Source: Lentinus brumalis (taxonomy: Eukaryota > Basidiomycota > Agaricomycetes > Polyporales > Polyporaceae). Taken from it: 64,000 bases of DNA. The stretch spans positions 310,001 to 374,000 of the forward strand of contig MARA01000008.1 in the NCBI GenBank assembly GCA_001792895.1, written 5' to 3'. Position numbers and translations under genes: made by a program. The notes beneath the pieces were generated by a model that saw only the letters and a list, made by a program, of their open reading frames with translations, searched no databases and had not been told where the DNA came from. Shown in pieces: positions 30,617 through 42,871 of the stretch; the first letter of the stretch is position 1; every line of letters begins with the position of its first letter.

Positions 30617-32661
30617 ATGTCCGACCTCGTCCCTGTCCCTGTCGACTCCGGCGTGCCGGTCAAAGTCCCGTCGGACGCGTTCGAGGGCCAACTCGCGGTG
30701 TTCATCAAGGGCTTCGCGGACGAGGAGGGCAAAGTGCGCGACAGCGACTACTTCCGCAAGCGGAGCGGGGTCACTTGGAGCATCCAGATGCAAGGTACGT
30801 CTCTCTGCGTCTCGTTGGCATGACCTCTATGCCGGAGGGCACAGGACTGCAAGTGGAAACGAATGTGTTTGAGCGACTGGGCGGTTTCAATATACGACGG
30901 CCGCAGGGGTCTCTGCGCGAACAAATCACAGGAACGTCGCTGTGATCATGGCTACAACTGCTCGCGCATCGTCGCGCTATCCTGCATACGCTTGCGCGTC
31001 TACTGCTGTCGCCATGGGCCATAGTTGTATCGCGAGCTTCAGGCCATGCGCGAGTATCAAACGGCGACCTTATGCGCGCTCCCCGACCCCACATGAGCTT
31101 GAGTGCACCCGAAACGCGCCATGGAAAGACTCGCACAGTTTAGTCCGATACGGTAGTCTCCAACCCAGACGGTCAGAAGCGGTCTTTGAGGACCGCTTCC
31201 TAATCGTCTAGTGAACATGGTACAGACGGACGAGGATGTTACTACAGGAACTCAAGTCTTTGGTTCGAGCCGACGCGATGCAATGCGCCGCGCGGTTCAT
31301 TCGAAGGGAACGAAGCCCGATGTCGGACAGCAGCTGCGCATATATGCAGCCGTAGTACCAGTCTCGATTGTGCCATGGTCGACAGATGGGTAATCGTGTC
31401 GGACATTGAGATCCATGGCGGCGTAGGCCTTACTCTTGACCTACACCGCAGTGATCTCATCTGCGGTGGTCGAGGTGCGAGATCACCACGGGGTACGAGA
31501 CCACCCCGCAGGTCAAGCGGAGCGAATGTGCGCCACAAGGCCAAGCGTGACGGAACCCCCCACCCGCCTCTGCGAATGTGACCAGACGTTCTGGGTTGGG
31601 TCCTGTCTCGTCCCTGTTGCGGATTCCCTTTTCCTTGTGTTTTGGAAGCAGGACGCGCCCTAGAACGGCTGGCTTCGAGACTGCCGATACGGGGAAGGAG
31701 CACCGGCCTGTGGCGTTGAGCGTGCTCTATGTCTGACAAGGGTGAGAGACGCGCCGAATAGACGACTTCACGAATCTGATCATTCGAAGGGCCGCTAGCA
31801 GACAGTATGCTGACCCGCGTGATTGCAGGCAGGTTCCTGAAGGAATACACCGCGGACGACGTGCTCTTTGGAAACATCTTCGACCGCCCGCTGAAGCTGC
31901 CCTGGGTGTTCAGCGTCGCCGTCAAGTTCATGAAGTGCGTACCCCTTGTTTCCACCCGCTGACCGCTCCTAATACTATCGCGCACACAGCTTCGTCGACC
32001 CGACACTTGAGCACGACCTCGGATCCAGCTCGAAGCCATGGGCCCTGTCGCCGCTCATCGCGACCATGCCGTACTTCGCGCACCGACGCATACAACCGGG
32101 CGCGCCCGAGCCGCCGTTCCCGCCGAAGGAGCCCATCGGGGACGACACGACGCAGCTGCGGACGACGGGCGCGAACGGCAACGGCAAGAACGCGAAGACG
32201 AAGGACAGCCCGTCGAAGCGCCGCGGGTACTTCACGAACGCGCTCCGCAGGCAGGAAGTCGTCTTTGGGCCAGAGGTGCGTTTCCTGGTCCGCCTCTTCC
32301 TGCATACCCATTCGACGACATGAGAGGAGGAAGCTCACCTGTGCAATGCCCCATAGGATCTCGTCACGACGGACTTCTGCTACGACTTCCTCACGTTCAG
32401 CCCGGACGGGATCCTGCTGAACCTCCCTGGGGGCTCTCCATCGAGATGACCAAGTACTGGGACGGGCAGCCGGTGCGCTTCGTGTGCTGCGAGCGGCTCA
32501 AGAAGGAGGAGCGCACGGCCGAGCGGGCGTGGGGCCGCATACTCTGGTGCGTGGTGATCGAGCCCGTGGAGGACGACTTGCGCGAGAAGGGCTCGACGCG
32601 CTCGACGAAGAGCGGGAGCAGCGCGTCTCTGGCGAGTGGGAGCTCGGGGGATGTCGACTGA
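30617..32661 (+). pseudogene. DUF1769 family protein, copy B (one frameshift; KDZ element in its promoter)
   Basis: Exons 30,617-30,794, 31,829-31,934, 31,990-32,275 and 32,357-32,661. Exon 1 reads MSDLVPVPVDSGVPVKV and SDAFEGQLAVFIKGFADEEG, and joins at ..SIQMQ|GRFLKEYTADD... Upstream codons giving RILAGPS fit the family, and another ATG at 30,562 (MPYTVR) could be the real start, but it is out of frame with them. Intron 1 is 1,034 bases, unusually long for this organism. Exon 4 is 305 bases and needs one more base to stay open: after LLNLPGG the frame must move -1 at the G-run 32,429-32,433 to reach the conserved YWDGQPVRFVCCER. Function of the family unknown. Confidence 0.75.
31436..31516. 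repeat. Imperfect inverted repeat inside DUF1769 intron 1 (copy B)
   Basis: The stretch begins ttgacct and ends aggtcaa, with further pairing of ccgcagtg/gtctcat against gagatcaccacgggg. It can fold back on itself. The same structure is at 40,740-40,820 in copy C. Confidence 0.5.
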
Positions 32662-32726
32662 GCGAGCCGCGGGGGTGCGGGCTTTTGTAGGAATGGCGGA
32701 GTTACCATGGACTTGACGGTTCTATC

Positions 32727-35700
32727 GGGTTCGGTTTGTGTACGTGTAGCATTACTGTTTGTTCGACTTCTGGATATCTTCAGGCTTGTGCCTTTATACC
32801 CCCGGGGTCTGTATGGCGTCCGGACTTTGTCGGCGGGCGCGCAGCCAGTCTAGTCAGCTTTGCTGAGCAGGAGCAGGAGCAGGAGACGCGAGAGTCTGAC
32901 GCGTGACGCAATGCGGGGTGAGCGCTCCCGAGCTTTCCGCGGTATCGACGACCAAATTCCTGCTCAGTGCTGCGGTAGGGCTCTACTCATCTCTTCTGGA
33001 CGCTCTCCAAACCAATCCCAGACATTCGACATTCTACTCTGGGGCGACTCGCGTTATGCTGCACAGGGGATATGAAGTCTGGATAGCAGACAGTCGCGGG
33101 CAGCCGCTTCCGGAGTACCAAGTCGAGGTCGGGGAGGACGACTCGGTCGTCACCTGCTACATTCCCAGTGAGAGTGGGAAGGTGAGGAGTACTTACTGCG
33201 GTCAGTACGGTTTACCGAAACTAGGTGAATTGACTACAGGAATTCTCCATTTGCTGGAAGGACCACAATGGACCGACGGCGAACCACACGAGCATGAGGA
33301 CCTTCGTCGACGGCGTGCGCGCTGGGGGAAAGCGTTGCTACCCTGGAGTCTCGGGCAAGCGTGACGGCGTACGCACCGAGTCTGCGCATGTCTACCATCC
33401 GTCAGAAGCGTTGTGCGGCGCAAGCGATCGAGCTCGGGGATCGACCGCGAACACAGCTCGGGCCCGCGGGATCGCTCGCAGGCGTCCGTTCTGGGCAAGC
33501 GAAAGATACGCTCCAGAGCAGGAAAGCTTGCCTCAGGGAGATTTGTGGAATACACTGGATATATGGCTGTTCTGCTGTGGTGTGTACGGCGCACACAGGG
33601 TGTTCTGTGCACGCTGGGCCACCTCTGTGGCGACTTTTTCCCAGCTCCGAGGTGCGTGCAGCAGCCGTCTCGCGCCTCCACGCCTACTCATGCGGCATGC
33701 TGACTATCTCTACGACGTGTGCGCAGGGATGCGACGAGTCGAGAGGCTTGCAGGAGGTGCGGAGAGGGAGAGGGCGGGGGTGCGGGTGCGGGCGGACGCC
33801 GGGGTCTTCGGAGCTCGGAGCTCGGAGCTCGAAGCGTCGCAAAGCGAGGAACCCTGCGTTCCTGCATGGAGTCGGTTGTCGTCGGCTTTTCGCGACGTTA
33901 GCCACCCGGTCCTGTTCAACTTGAAGCCGCTGTGCCCACGCGTGTAGTAGCTTAAAGGCAATGTATTTCATTTCTACCGACTGTGCGGGGCCGCATAGAG
34001 CGCGGAATGGGCTACACGGACGTCGACGGGCTGGAGAAGACGAGTACTACGAAGCCAGAACGGGCAGAATGATGGACGTTTGCGATTGCACAGCATCCCG
34101 GCGCTCTCGACTTGACCACTACCACGACGATCGCGTCTCGAGGGCGACATGAATACAGATGGATACGCTAGCAACACATACATCGTACTACCAGGTACAC
34201 AAGAAGCTATCCAGGATGCACGCGACTAACCTCGAAATCAAGTCTTCGGTCGCTCCGAGCTCCGTCCTCGCCTCCCGGTTCACCTGATTAAGTTGTACGT
34301 TAGCACCTCCTGCAGTCGTCCGAACAGCTGCTCACCGTTGGTCTCTACCAACTTTGTGCCAGCACGCATTGGGCCATGCTCGATGGCCTCCGTCTGAATC
34401 TCGTCGTCTCGGGCTGCCCGGGAAGTTCACCGCTCACCTCTCACGTCCTCGGCTCGCAAACCGGCCAAGCGCAGAGCGTCCTTGCGCTGTCGCCAGCCTG
34501 TGAATTGGTACGAGTCGCGCTGACTGCGACAAGCTCACCGCGTACTTATTCTCCTGCCAGGGTAACTCCGACGGTCCGTCTTGCGAAGGTCCCGGTGGCC
34601 GACTGTGCTGATCATGCTTCTTGGAACGTTTGCGCCGCGCTTCTGGAAGAGGCGTGGCAAGCACGCCTCCAAGACTCAGCTGAATGAGAACGAGTGCCAG
34701 TGCCGCGGAGGATGAGGATGGGGACGTACGCCGGCCAGCAGAGGAGAGGGAACGACGACGGCAGGAGGCCAAGCCGGGGGAACTGTAGCGGAGTGGTGAT
34801 GGGACAGGAGAGCCCCATGAATGGTGTCATTGCTGGCGGCGACAGCGAGACAGGCAGTCGCGTCCTGACACGATACACGACTCGACCCTTAAAGGGCACA
34901 GGGTAAGATTGCTTGAAGCTCGCTTGAAATACCCGTTGACAAATCCAAGTTCGGCAGGTGCATCTACAGCTATTATGCACGTCCCAGTGCGACTCGGATC
35001 AGTATGCAAGACACTCACTGCACTGTGCAGAGCAAAGCCGACACACGCAAAGGTCACGCCAACGAACGGCCCAAACAGCAGGTGCGTCCGTCTCAGCGTT
35101 TAGACAGTTGCTGCTCTAGAATCTGACCGTGAAAAGTCTGCGATGCCTGTCATGCAGGAATAGCAACACGGCGACTCAGGAGCAACCAGTACACATCGAG
35201 CGAACACGACGGCCCGGGAGCCACCCACTGCATGTATGGGACGACAGATCGAACGCGGACAATGCCGTCTACTTTGCCGCTGTTGAACATCCGACGATGC
35301 GCTCAAGAGGGCATCGGGCACCGGAGGCGAGATCTCGATATGCCGAGGTGTGCTTACCGGCATTCTCAGGTACATATTGCCAGCTCGAAGTATGACAGCT
35401 ACTCAATGTTGTCGTTCTCTATGTAGACATCAGGCTCGCCGGCCTCTCATCCGATTGCCACGCCTCGCTCAAGGTCGCGTGCGGACAACCTGGAGGCATG
35501 AACGGCCCCAGCAAATAGTGCAGGGAGACGTCGGCGGCGATACATGTCGTTGCAGGCCGGTGACTCCGAGATGCCCGGTGTTCCTGGAGGACAAGACCTG
35601 AAGTGGCCGGATTCAACTAAGTATAGTGCCGGATAGTCAAGACTCGATGTCGCAGGTAAGCCGAGCTTGATTGCCGCATGGTTAACTGGGGCAACAGTCC

Positions 35701-37182
35701 CGACTCTGGGAGATGCCTCTAATCGCTCTCATGCCTTCAGGTCGCGGCTCGCATACGGAACTCGTGCAACGCAAAGGGCAACCAGCGTTCACTGCGGCGC
35801 CGCACACCCGGCTCGATCAACTAGGCAGGTCCGTGTCCAATATTCTGACCGTATTCTGTCCTCCCACATCTGTCGCAGCGACTCCCTGAATCGTTCCGCT
35901 TGCTAACGCCGAACATTACGCTGCAGAGTGCTCATCAGGGGAGTCTATGAGGGTACTTCAAGTTACCGGCCTCGCGAACGCAGTCAAGACGTCAAACAAG
36001 ATGCTAACCTCGCTAGTTCCACGACACCTGTCTGTGACAGTCGACAAAGAAGGGAGTGAGCTACTAGTGACGAGGAAAGCCTGCGAGGCACTCGACGCAT
36101 GCACGGAGACGACATCGAGCATGCATAGACGACATCGCGTGTTGTATCGCCGTCGACTCGGAACATTCCGCGACCGCAAGAAGGTGCCGATACTCAGGTA
36201 CAGACAAATACGCTTCTTCGGATGCCAAGCGGCGGCACTCTCGGGTGCGTACAAGCTCAGGATACCGGTGCTGATGTTCCCAATCACAGCCTGAGTAGTA
36301 GCCTTCACGCACATGTCCTACAGGTCAGTAATACTCACTGTTTCCAGGCTGCACGGCACCGCTATCTCGTGCTCGAGAGGCACCCGTAGCTCCAAGTACG
36401 AGTGCTCTGGGGGCTGCTCCGGCGATTCAGAAGTTCTATTCTCGTGGCTGAGCACCGCCGTCACAGACCACCGGATTGGTTGCGTCCCATCAAGCGGACA
36501 GGTGAGTCGTTTGTATCGAGCTCCGCCCTCTCGTCCGATCCTGAGCCCTTCGGCTCACAGTATGAACAACTTGAAACTTGTTCATGGTCCCGCTGACTGA
36601 CAGGTGAACTCACTGACTCGGACTCTATAGCCAGACACATCACTTGACACTCTGGTATGTGCACAACCATCTGTCGACTAGATTGCTTTTCGTGCTACTA
36701 ATGACTTGTGAACGAAAGCTCCCGGGCCTGCAGGTGTTTGATACACACAACGCCTCTGCTGGACTGTGAACGCAAGCTGGAGGATCAACACCATGATATT
36801 GATGTGGTATGACATCCCAGCGTCGTCTTGCGACCCGACGTCTGATCTCGCTTCACAGTATGGTTGGGCGGACAGGTCCCAGGAGATTAGGTTCAATTGT
36901 CTTCACTGCAACCTACATGTCCGGTGGCGAGCTGCCCTGTACCGCGTGCGCTCGAGCTCAGCCAATCTGCGGCAGGCTGAGGCTGCCGGTCACGATGCAG
37001 CTCTGAGCTGGTAGCGGTCGCACGCCACTGTATCCGTGGGGGTTTGTGCGACTCGTTGTCATTCGTTGAAACTTGGGAAGCTGGGACGAAATACAGGACG
37101 TCTGGAGGCAGACAATATATCTTGTTTCACACAGACACATGCGCGCACCGGCAAGATGGCGCGTCAGCCCGCGGACTGGCAT
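32727..37182. repeat. Near-identical direct repeat, copy B (pairs with 1,150-5,605)
   Basis: Partner of the tract in unit A at a constant offset of 31,577. Divergence with indels starts right after 37,182 (spacer) and before 32,727 (DUF1769 3' end). Confidence 0.8.
33056..33402 (+). pseudogene. Truncated DUF7918 gene, copy B
   Basis: Identical in layout to copy A: start MLHRGYEVWIADSRG, one intron, then a break in exon 2 at about 33,402 where spacer sequence begins. The 3' half of the gene is absent. Confidence 0.8.
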
Positions 37183-39837
37183 GGCGCCCCGGCACTCGAC
37201 AGACTACAGTCTTCACCGTGAGAGGTCCCTGCAAGTTCGGACACCCTGCCAGCCTCGGACCGCGGTGGTATCCTCGACTTGCAGTCGGACCCGGACCCGG
37301 ACAGAGCTGTCCTTTGGCATTGTTGCTAACCAACACCGAGCAGACATTCCAGGGCCTTTCGAGAGGCCCGGGCTAGACAGACTCACCCACCACCGCCGTA
37401 AGTACACTGCAGGTAAGTATGTCCAAGCCTTAGAGCGGTGCGACCCATATGCACTGCCTGGCTCGAGTCCTTACTCCTGCATTCACCTGGGGATGCTTGG
37501 CAGATACTTACTGGTATGTGCCCGTACATCGGCATCAGAGACCGACACGAGAACATGATTTACGAAACATTCATGCAGCCCAGCAGCCGCAAGTTTCAGC
37601 GCGACGGTCAGTTAAGCACTGGTTACCCGGCCTAGCCTCGACCATTGACACGCAGCAGATCTGCAGCGCTCCTCGGCCGAGCAGCCCATCCATACACTGC
37701 TGGACCCTGGTGGTCTGGAGCAACTGACACCCAAGATATTTAGAGTCCAACCTTCCAAGCACCCTCCCGAATATCAGGATTCAGCGGCCACGGCGCGCGC
37801 ACTCTGTCGCTCTCAATCATCGATATAACAGCAACTTCAAGGGCTGTTCAAACGGTCAAACTTGAAGCACACATGGGGCGACGACACGCAGGACGGCACA
37901 CATATGGGCAGTTGCAAACAGGCATCTAGTTCGAATTCAAATTGAACCTCGGCCACCTACATGTAGATACAGGGCTCCTGAAGCGACGAACTCGGGATAC
38001 CTGCGCACACCGAGCTCGGCACGAGGACTGCAAGGCGTCAGGTCAGGCTCGAGGCTCGAGACGACCGCATGTATGTACCCGACCTACGTACGGCAAGTCC
38101 GAGCTCTCCCTGGACGGCGATCCTCCGCTCTGGCCGCACCGGCGGGGGACGTACCTCGACCCGACCGTGCACCGTGCAGTCTGCTGCATCGAGCAGCGAA
38201 CATACCTTCTCTATCCTGACGTCGCCTGTACAGAAGATTCAAGACATCCCGGCGGCCGAGTAGTACAGACGGCGAGTACGTCCGGGGTTCGAGTATAAGG
38301 TGGTGACAGGCGAGCGAGCGGGACGAGCACCGCCCACCTTTCGTCCCGTCGCCCGGCCCTCTGCCTCACCCACCTTGTTCACAGTTCCCCAGAGCCTCCG
38401 CCTTCCCTCCCGCCGGCGGTCGCGGCGCGCCGCTGCTGTTAGCCAGTGCGCCGGGCTTGACGCGTGACGAGTCGAGGTACGCATCTACGACGCTCTACGT
38501 GCACGAAGTACTCATCCTCATGCTGGATTTCAGCTCGCACACGGCCTCGGGGTCGTTGCCCATACAGCGGTGAGTCTCACTGCGACTTAGTACTTACGTT
38601 GTACTTACCTTAATTATTAGTCCAGCAGCGCATCAGGCTCGACGCACGCGACAACCTACAACTTACAAGAGGCCGGCTCGACTGTGTCAGGTCTCGGTGT
38701 GCGAGTTCAGGAACGGTGAGTTTGTTGTACGCTCGGCGCTGGATGCACGGCTGACGGCCCCCACTTCGAGCAGGTACACAGGACGCGGGTGCGTGTACCT
38801 GCATCGCGACGCAGTACCTGGCAGATGCCGGTCGCGCACAGACGGCGTCGCAACTTGCGGCGTCGGGAGCGTATTGCGAGAGGCGGGAGGCGGCAGGAGG
38901 AACGCGTGCGTTGTGGTGACGGATCCTGGGATGGGATGGCGTGTGCTTGTGACTGAGCAATCGGTGATAGAGCTGTAGGACGCGTACCGGTGCTCTTGAG
39001 CATCTCTGGTCCGGGTTTTGAGCGGCAGTGCGCGCCGCCGGCAAACGACGTCGTCTGTGTATGGTCCGGGACTACCGTCGCTCGCACGCACCTGAGTAAT
39101 GATTGGTGTTCGGCCGGCGACGACGGAGTCCGGGGGTAGACCCGCTGGAGTATGCCCGCGGGTCGCGACGCGCTGGAGGAGAGACATAGGCTCACGAGAG
39201 ATAGACGCACCGTGATGGAGAGAACGGCGGCCGTCGTGCGTGCCGGTAGCGCGAGATTGGCGGAGCTGTTGTGCAGCCTCGTTACTCCCATGACAGTGGC
39301 TCACAAAGGGCGCGAGTGGAGGGCGAGTCTGGCAGCGGAGAGACGCGGAGGACGCATAGTCAGGCTGGGAATAGACAGGAAGGACGCATAGCGATGCAAA
39401 TACATACCTGTATGCGTTCTATACGGCCGGTACCACGCGTTTGCTTGAAGCGCAGTTGCTCGGAGCGACGTTGCGGGGGCGGGTGGCAGACGCGGCGGGT
39501 GGCGGAGGGAGGGGACCGGAGAGTGCGTACCGGCTTGTGCAGAGAGCAAGCAGCGCAGCGCGGCCAGAGACGAGACACGGGGCGTCCGGTGGGTGCAGAC
39601 TAGAGAGCGAGTTGCGCTGGCGTCCTGCGCGACGTCATTGGCCAGATCTACGTAGCCAATCTGGCGCGCGGGAGATGCCGAACGACGCTGGTTGACGCAC
39701 TGCGGAGGAGCGTGAGCGTGCAACAGGCCGCTCTCGGAGTCCTTCACCTGCGCCACCTCCCGCCCTCTCTATCGCTTCCCTCGAGCGTAGCCGTCTACCT
39801 CACCTTCCAGATCCTTCATCCCGTGTACGACTGCCCC
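33403..39837. other. Spacer of duplicated unit B, no recognisable gene
   Basis: This is the second copy of the 6.5 kb spacer. From 37,183 on it differs from unit A by many substitutions and indels. No open frame is conserved between the two copies in that diverged part. Its end (about 39,700-39,870) is the promoter of DUF1769 copy C and contains the empty insertion site of the KDZ element. Confidence 0.6.
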
Positions 39838-39925
39838 TCGCACTCACCAAGCACTCTCTCATTGCAAACAATGCCATACACACTACGGTACCATCCCTCG
39901 CCCTCGCATCCTCGCCGGCCCATCC

Positions 39926-42481
39926 ATGTCCGACCTCGTCCCTGTCCATGTCGACTCCGGCGTGCCAGTCAAAGTCTCGTCGGACGCGTTCGAGGGCCAA
40001 CTCGCGGTGTTCGTCAAGGGCTTCGCGGACGAGGAGGGCAAAGTGCGCGACAGCGACTACTTCCGCAAGCGGAGCGGGGTCACTTGGAGCATCCAGATGC
40101 AAGGTATGTCTCTCCGCGTCTCGTTGGCATGACCTCTATGCCGGAGGGCACAGAATTGCAAGTGGAAACGAATGTGTCTGAGCGACTGGGCGGTTTATAC
40201 GACGGACGCATGGGTCTCTGCGCGAACAAATCACAGGAACGTCGCTGTGATCATGGCTACAACTGCTCGCGCCTTGTCGCGCGGCCATCCCGCCTACGCT
40301 TGCGCGTCGACTGCTGTCGCCTTGGCCCATAGTTGTATCGCGAGCTTCAGGCTATGCGCGAGTATCAAACGGCGACCTTGTCCGCGCTCACCGACCCCAC
40401 ATGAGCTTGAGTGCACCCGAAACGCGCCATGGAAAGACTCGCACAGTTTGTCCGATACGGCAGTTCCGAACCCAGACGGTCAGAAGCGGTCTTTGAGGAC
40501 CGCTTCCTAACCGTCTAGTGAACATGGTATAGACGGACGAGGATGTTACTACAGGAACTCAAGTCTTTGGTTCGAGCCGACGCGATGCAATGCGCCCCGC
40601 GGTTCATTCGAAGGGAAAAGCCGATATCGGACAGCAGGAGCGCATATATGCAGCCGTAGTTCCAGTCTCGATTATGCCATGGTCGACAGATGGGTAATCG
40701 TGTCGGGCACTGAGATCCATGGCGGCGTAGGCCTTACTCTTGACCTACACCGCAGTGGTCTCATCTGCGGTGGTCGAGGTGCGAGATCACCACGGGGTAC
40801 GGGACCACCCCGCAGGTCAAGCGGGGCGAATGTGCGCCACAAGGCCAAGCGTGACGGAACCCCTACCCGCCTCTGCGAAAGTCACCAGACGTTCTGGGCT
40901 GTCCTGTCTCGTCCCTGTTGCGGGTTTTCTTTTCCTTGTGTTTTGGGAGCAGGACGCGCCATAGAACGGCTGGCTTCGAGACTGCCGATACGGGGGAGGA
41001 GCACCGAGAACGTCTGAGCGACTAGGAACTTTATCCGGCGGACTGTCCACCGGATTATCCGCGGGACAAAGACATCGAGCCCTGTGCAGAGCGTCACGAA
41101 CAAATGACAGTGACAAATGGCCCGCCTGGTCCTGCTCCCGCCTTGACCCCCGCCGTCGAGTCCCGATGCCTCGCTCGCCGCCATGACGAGATCTATCGAC
41201 AGCACAGACGACATAGCTATGTGGTAGACACCATGCGCTGCGCGATGTTGCGTAACTGCTGAACACTGGCAACCCCACGTCGGACTGCTCACCTTGCGGT
41301 GAGCTCAGCCGATGATGGTGTCTGCCAGGCGCGTGAGTGACAGTGACATGATAGTCGGGAGCGTTGGGGAGGACTTGTGGAGGGCGAGTGGCGTCGGCGT
41401 TACACTGCCCGTGACTTCGAAGACACCCTGGGTGTTCCTTGGGTGTTCCGCCCGAATCTCGCGGACTGTCCGCCGGGCTGACATCCCAGTCGACCTGACT
41501 TTCGGGAAGCACTGGCCTGTGGCGTTGAGCGTGCTCTATGTCTGACAAGGGTGAGAGACGCGCCGAATAGACGACTTCATGAATCTGATTTTGCGGAAGG
41601 GCTGCTAGCAGACAGTATGCTGACGCGCGTGGTTGCAGGCAGGTTCCTGAAGGAATACAGCGCGGACGACCTGCTCTTTGGAAACATCTTCGACCGCCCG
41701 TTGAAGCTGCCCTGGGTGTTCAGCGTCGCTGTCAAATTCATGAAGTGCGTAACCCCTTGGTCCACCCGCTTGCCGCTCCTAACACTATGGCGCACACAGC
41801 TTCATCGACCCTACGCTTGAGCACGACCTCGGGTCCAGCTCGAAGCCGTGGGCCCTGTCACCCCTCATCGCGACCATGCCGTACTTCGCGCACCGACGCG
41901 TAGAGCGGGGCGCGCCCGAGCCGCCGTTCCCGCCGAAGGAGCCCATCGGGGACGACACGACGCAGCTGCGGACGACGAGTGCGAACGGCAACGGCAAGAA
42001 CGCGAAGACGAAGGACAGCCCGTCGAAGCGCCGCGGGTACTTCACGAACGCGCTCCGCAGGCAAGAGGTTGTCTTCGGGCCAGAGGTGTGTCACTTCCGC
42101 CTCGACCTTCCTTCACCCTTCCTTCCTTCCCCATCTATCGTGACAGGAGGAACTCACCTCCGCAATGCACCCATAGGATCTCGTCACGACGGACTTCTGC
42201 TACGACTTCCTCACGTTCAGCCCGGACGGGATCCTGCTGAACCTCCCGGGGGGCTCTCCATCGAGATGACCAAGTACTGGGACGGGCAGCCGGTGCGCTT
42301 CGTGTGCTGCGAGCGGCTCAAGAAGGAGGAGCGCACGGCCGAGCGGGCGTGGGGCCGCATACTCTGGTGCGTGGTGATCGAGCCCGTGGAGGACGACTTG
42401 CGCGAGAAGGGCTCGACGCGCTCGACGAAGAGCGGGAGCAGCGCGTCTCTGGCGAGTGGGAGCTCGGGGGATGTTGACTGA
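39926..42481 (+). CDS. DUF1769 family protein, copy C
   Basis: Exons 39,926-40,103, 41,639-41,744, 41,800-42,085 and 42,177-42,481, with donor and acceptor sites matching copy B. The protein has DAFEGQLAVFVKGFADEEG, GRFLKEYSADDLLFGN, KPWALSPLIATMPYF, TTDFCYDFLTFSPDG and YWDGQPVRFVCCER, and a Ser-rich tail. Intron 1 is 1,535 bases. As in A and B, exon 4 is one base short, at the G-run 42,248-42,253 (CCG GGG GGC). A slip of -1 on G GGG GGC would restore the family frame; a homopolymer sequencing error would do the same. This copy has an uninterrupted promoter and lies next to the complete DUF7918 gene, so it is the likeliest ancestral or functional copy. Biochemical role unknown. Confidence 0.7.
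40740..40820. repeat. Imperfect inverted repeat inside DUF1769 intron 1 (copy C)
   Basis: Same fold-back structure as at 31,436-31,516, from ttgacct to aggtcaa. Confidence 0.5.
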
Positions 42482-42871
42482 GCGAGTCGCGGGGGTTCGG
42501 GCTTTTGTAGGAGTGGCGGAGTTACCATGGACTTGACTGTGTTATCGGGTTCGGCTTGTGTACGTGTAGCATCACTGTTTGTTCGACTTCTGGATCTCTT
42601 CAGACTTGTGCCTTTATACCCTTGGGGTCTGTATGGCGTCCGGACTTTGTCGGCGGGCGCGCAGCCAGTCTAGTCAGCTTTGCTGAGCAGGAGCAGGAGG
42701 AGGAGACGCGAGACTGACGCGTGACGCAATGCGGGGTGAGCGCTCCCGAGACTCGAGCTTTCCGCGACCAAATTCCTGCTCAGTGCTGCGGTAGGGCTCT
42801 ACTCATTTCCTCTGAACGCTCTCCAAACCAAACCCAGACGTTCCGCATTCCACTCTGGGGCGACTCGCGTT

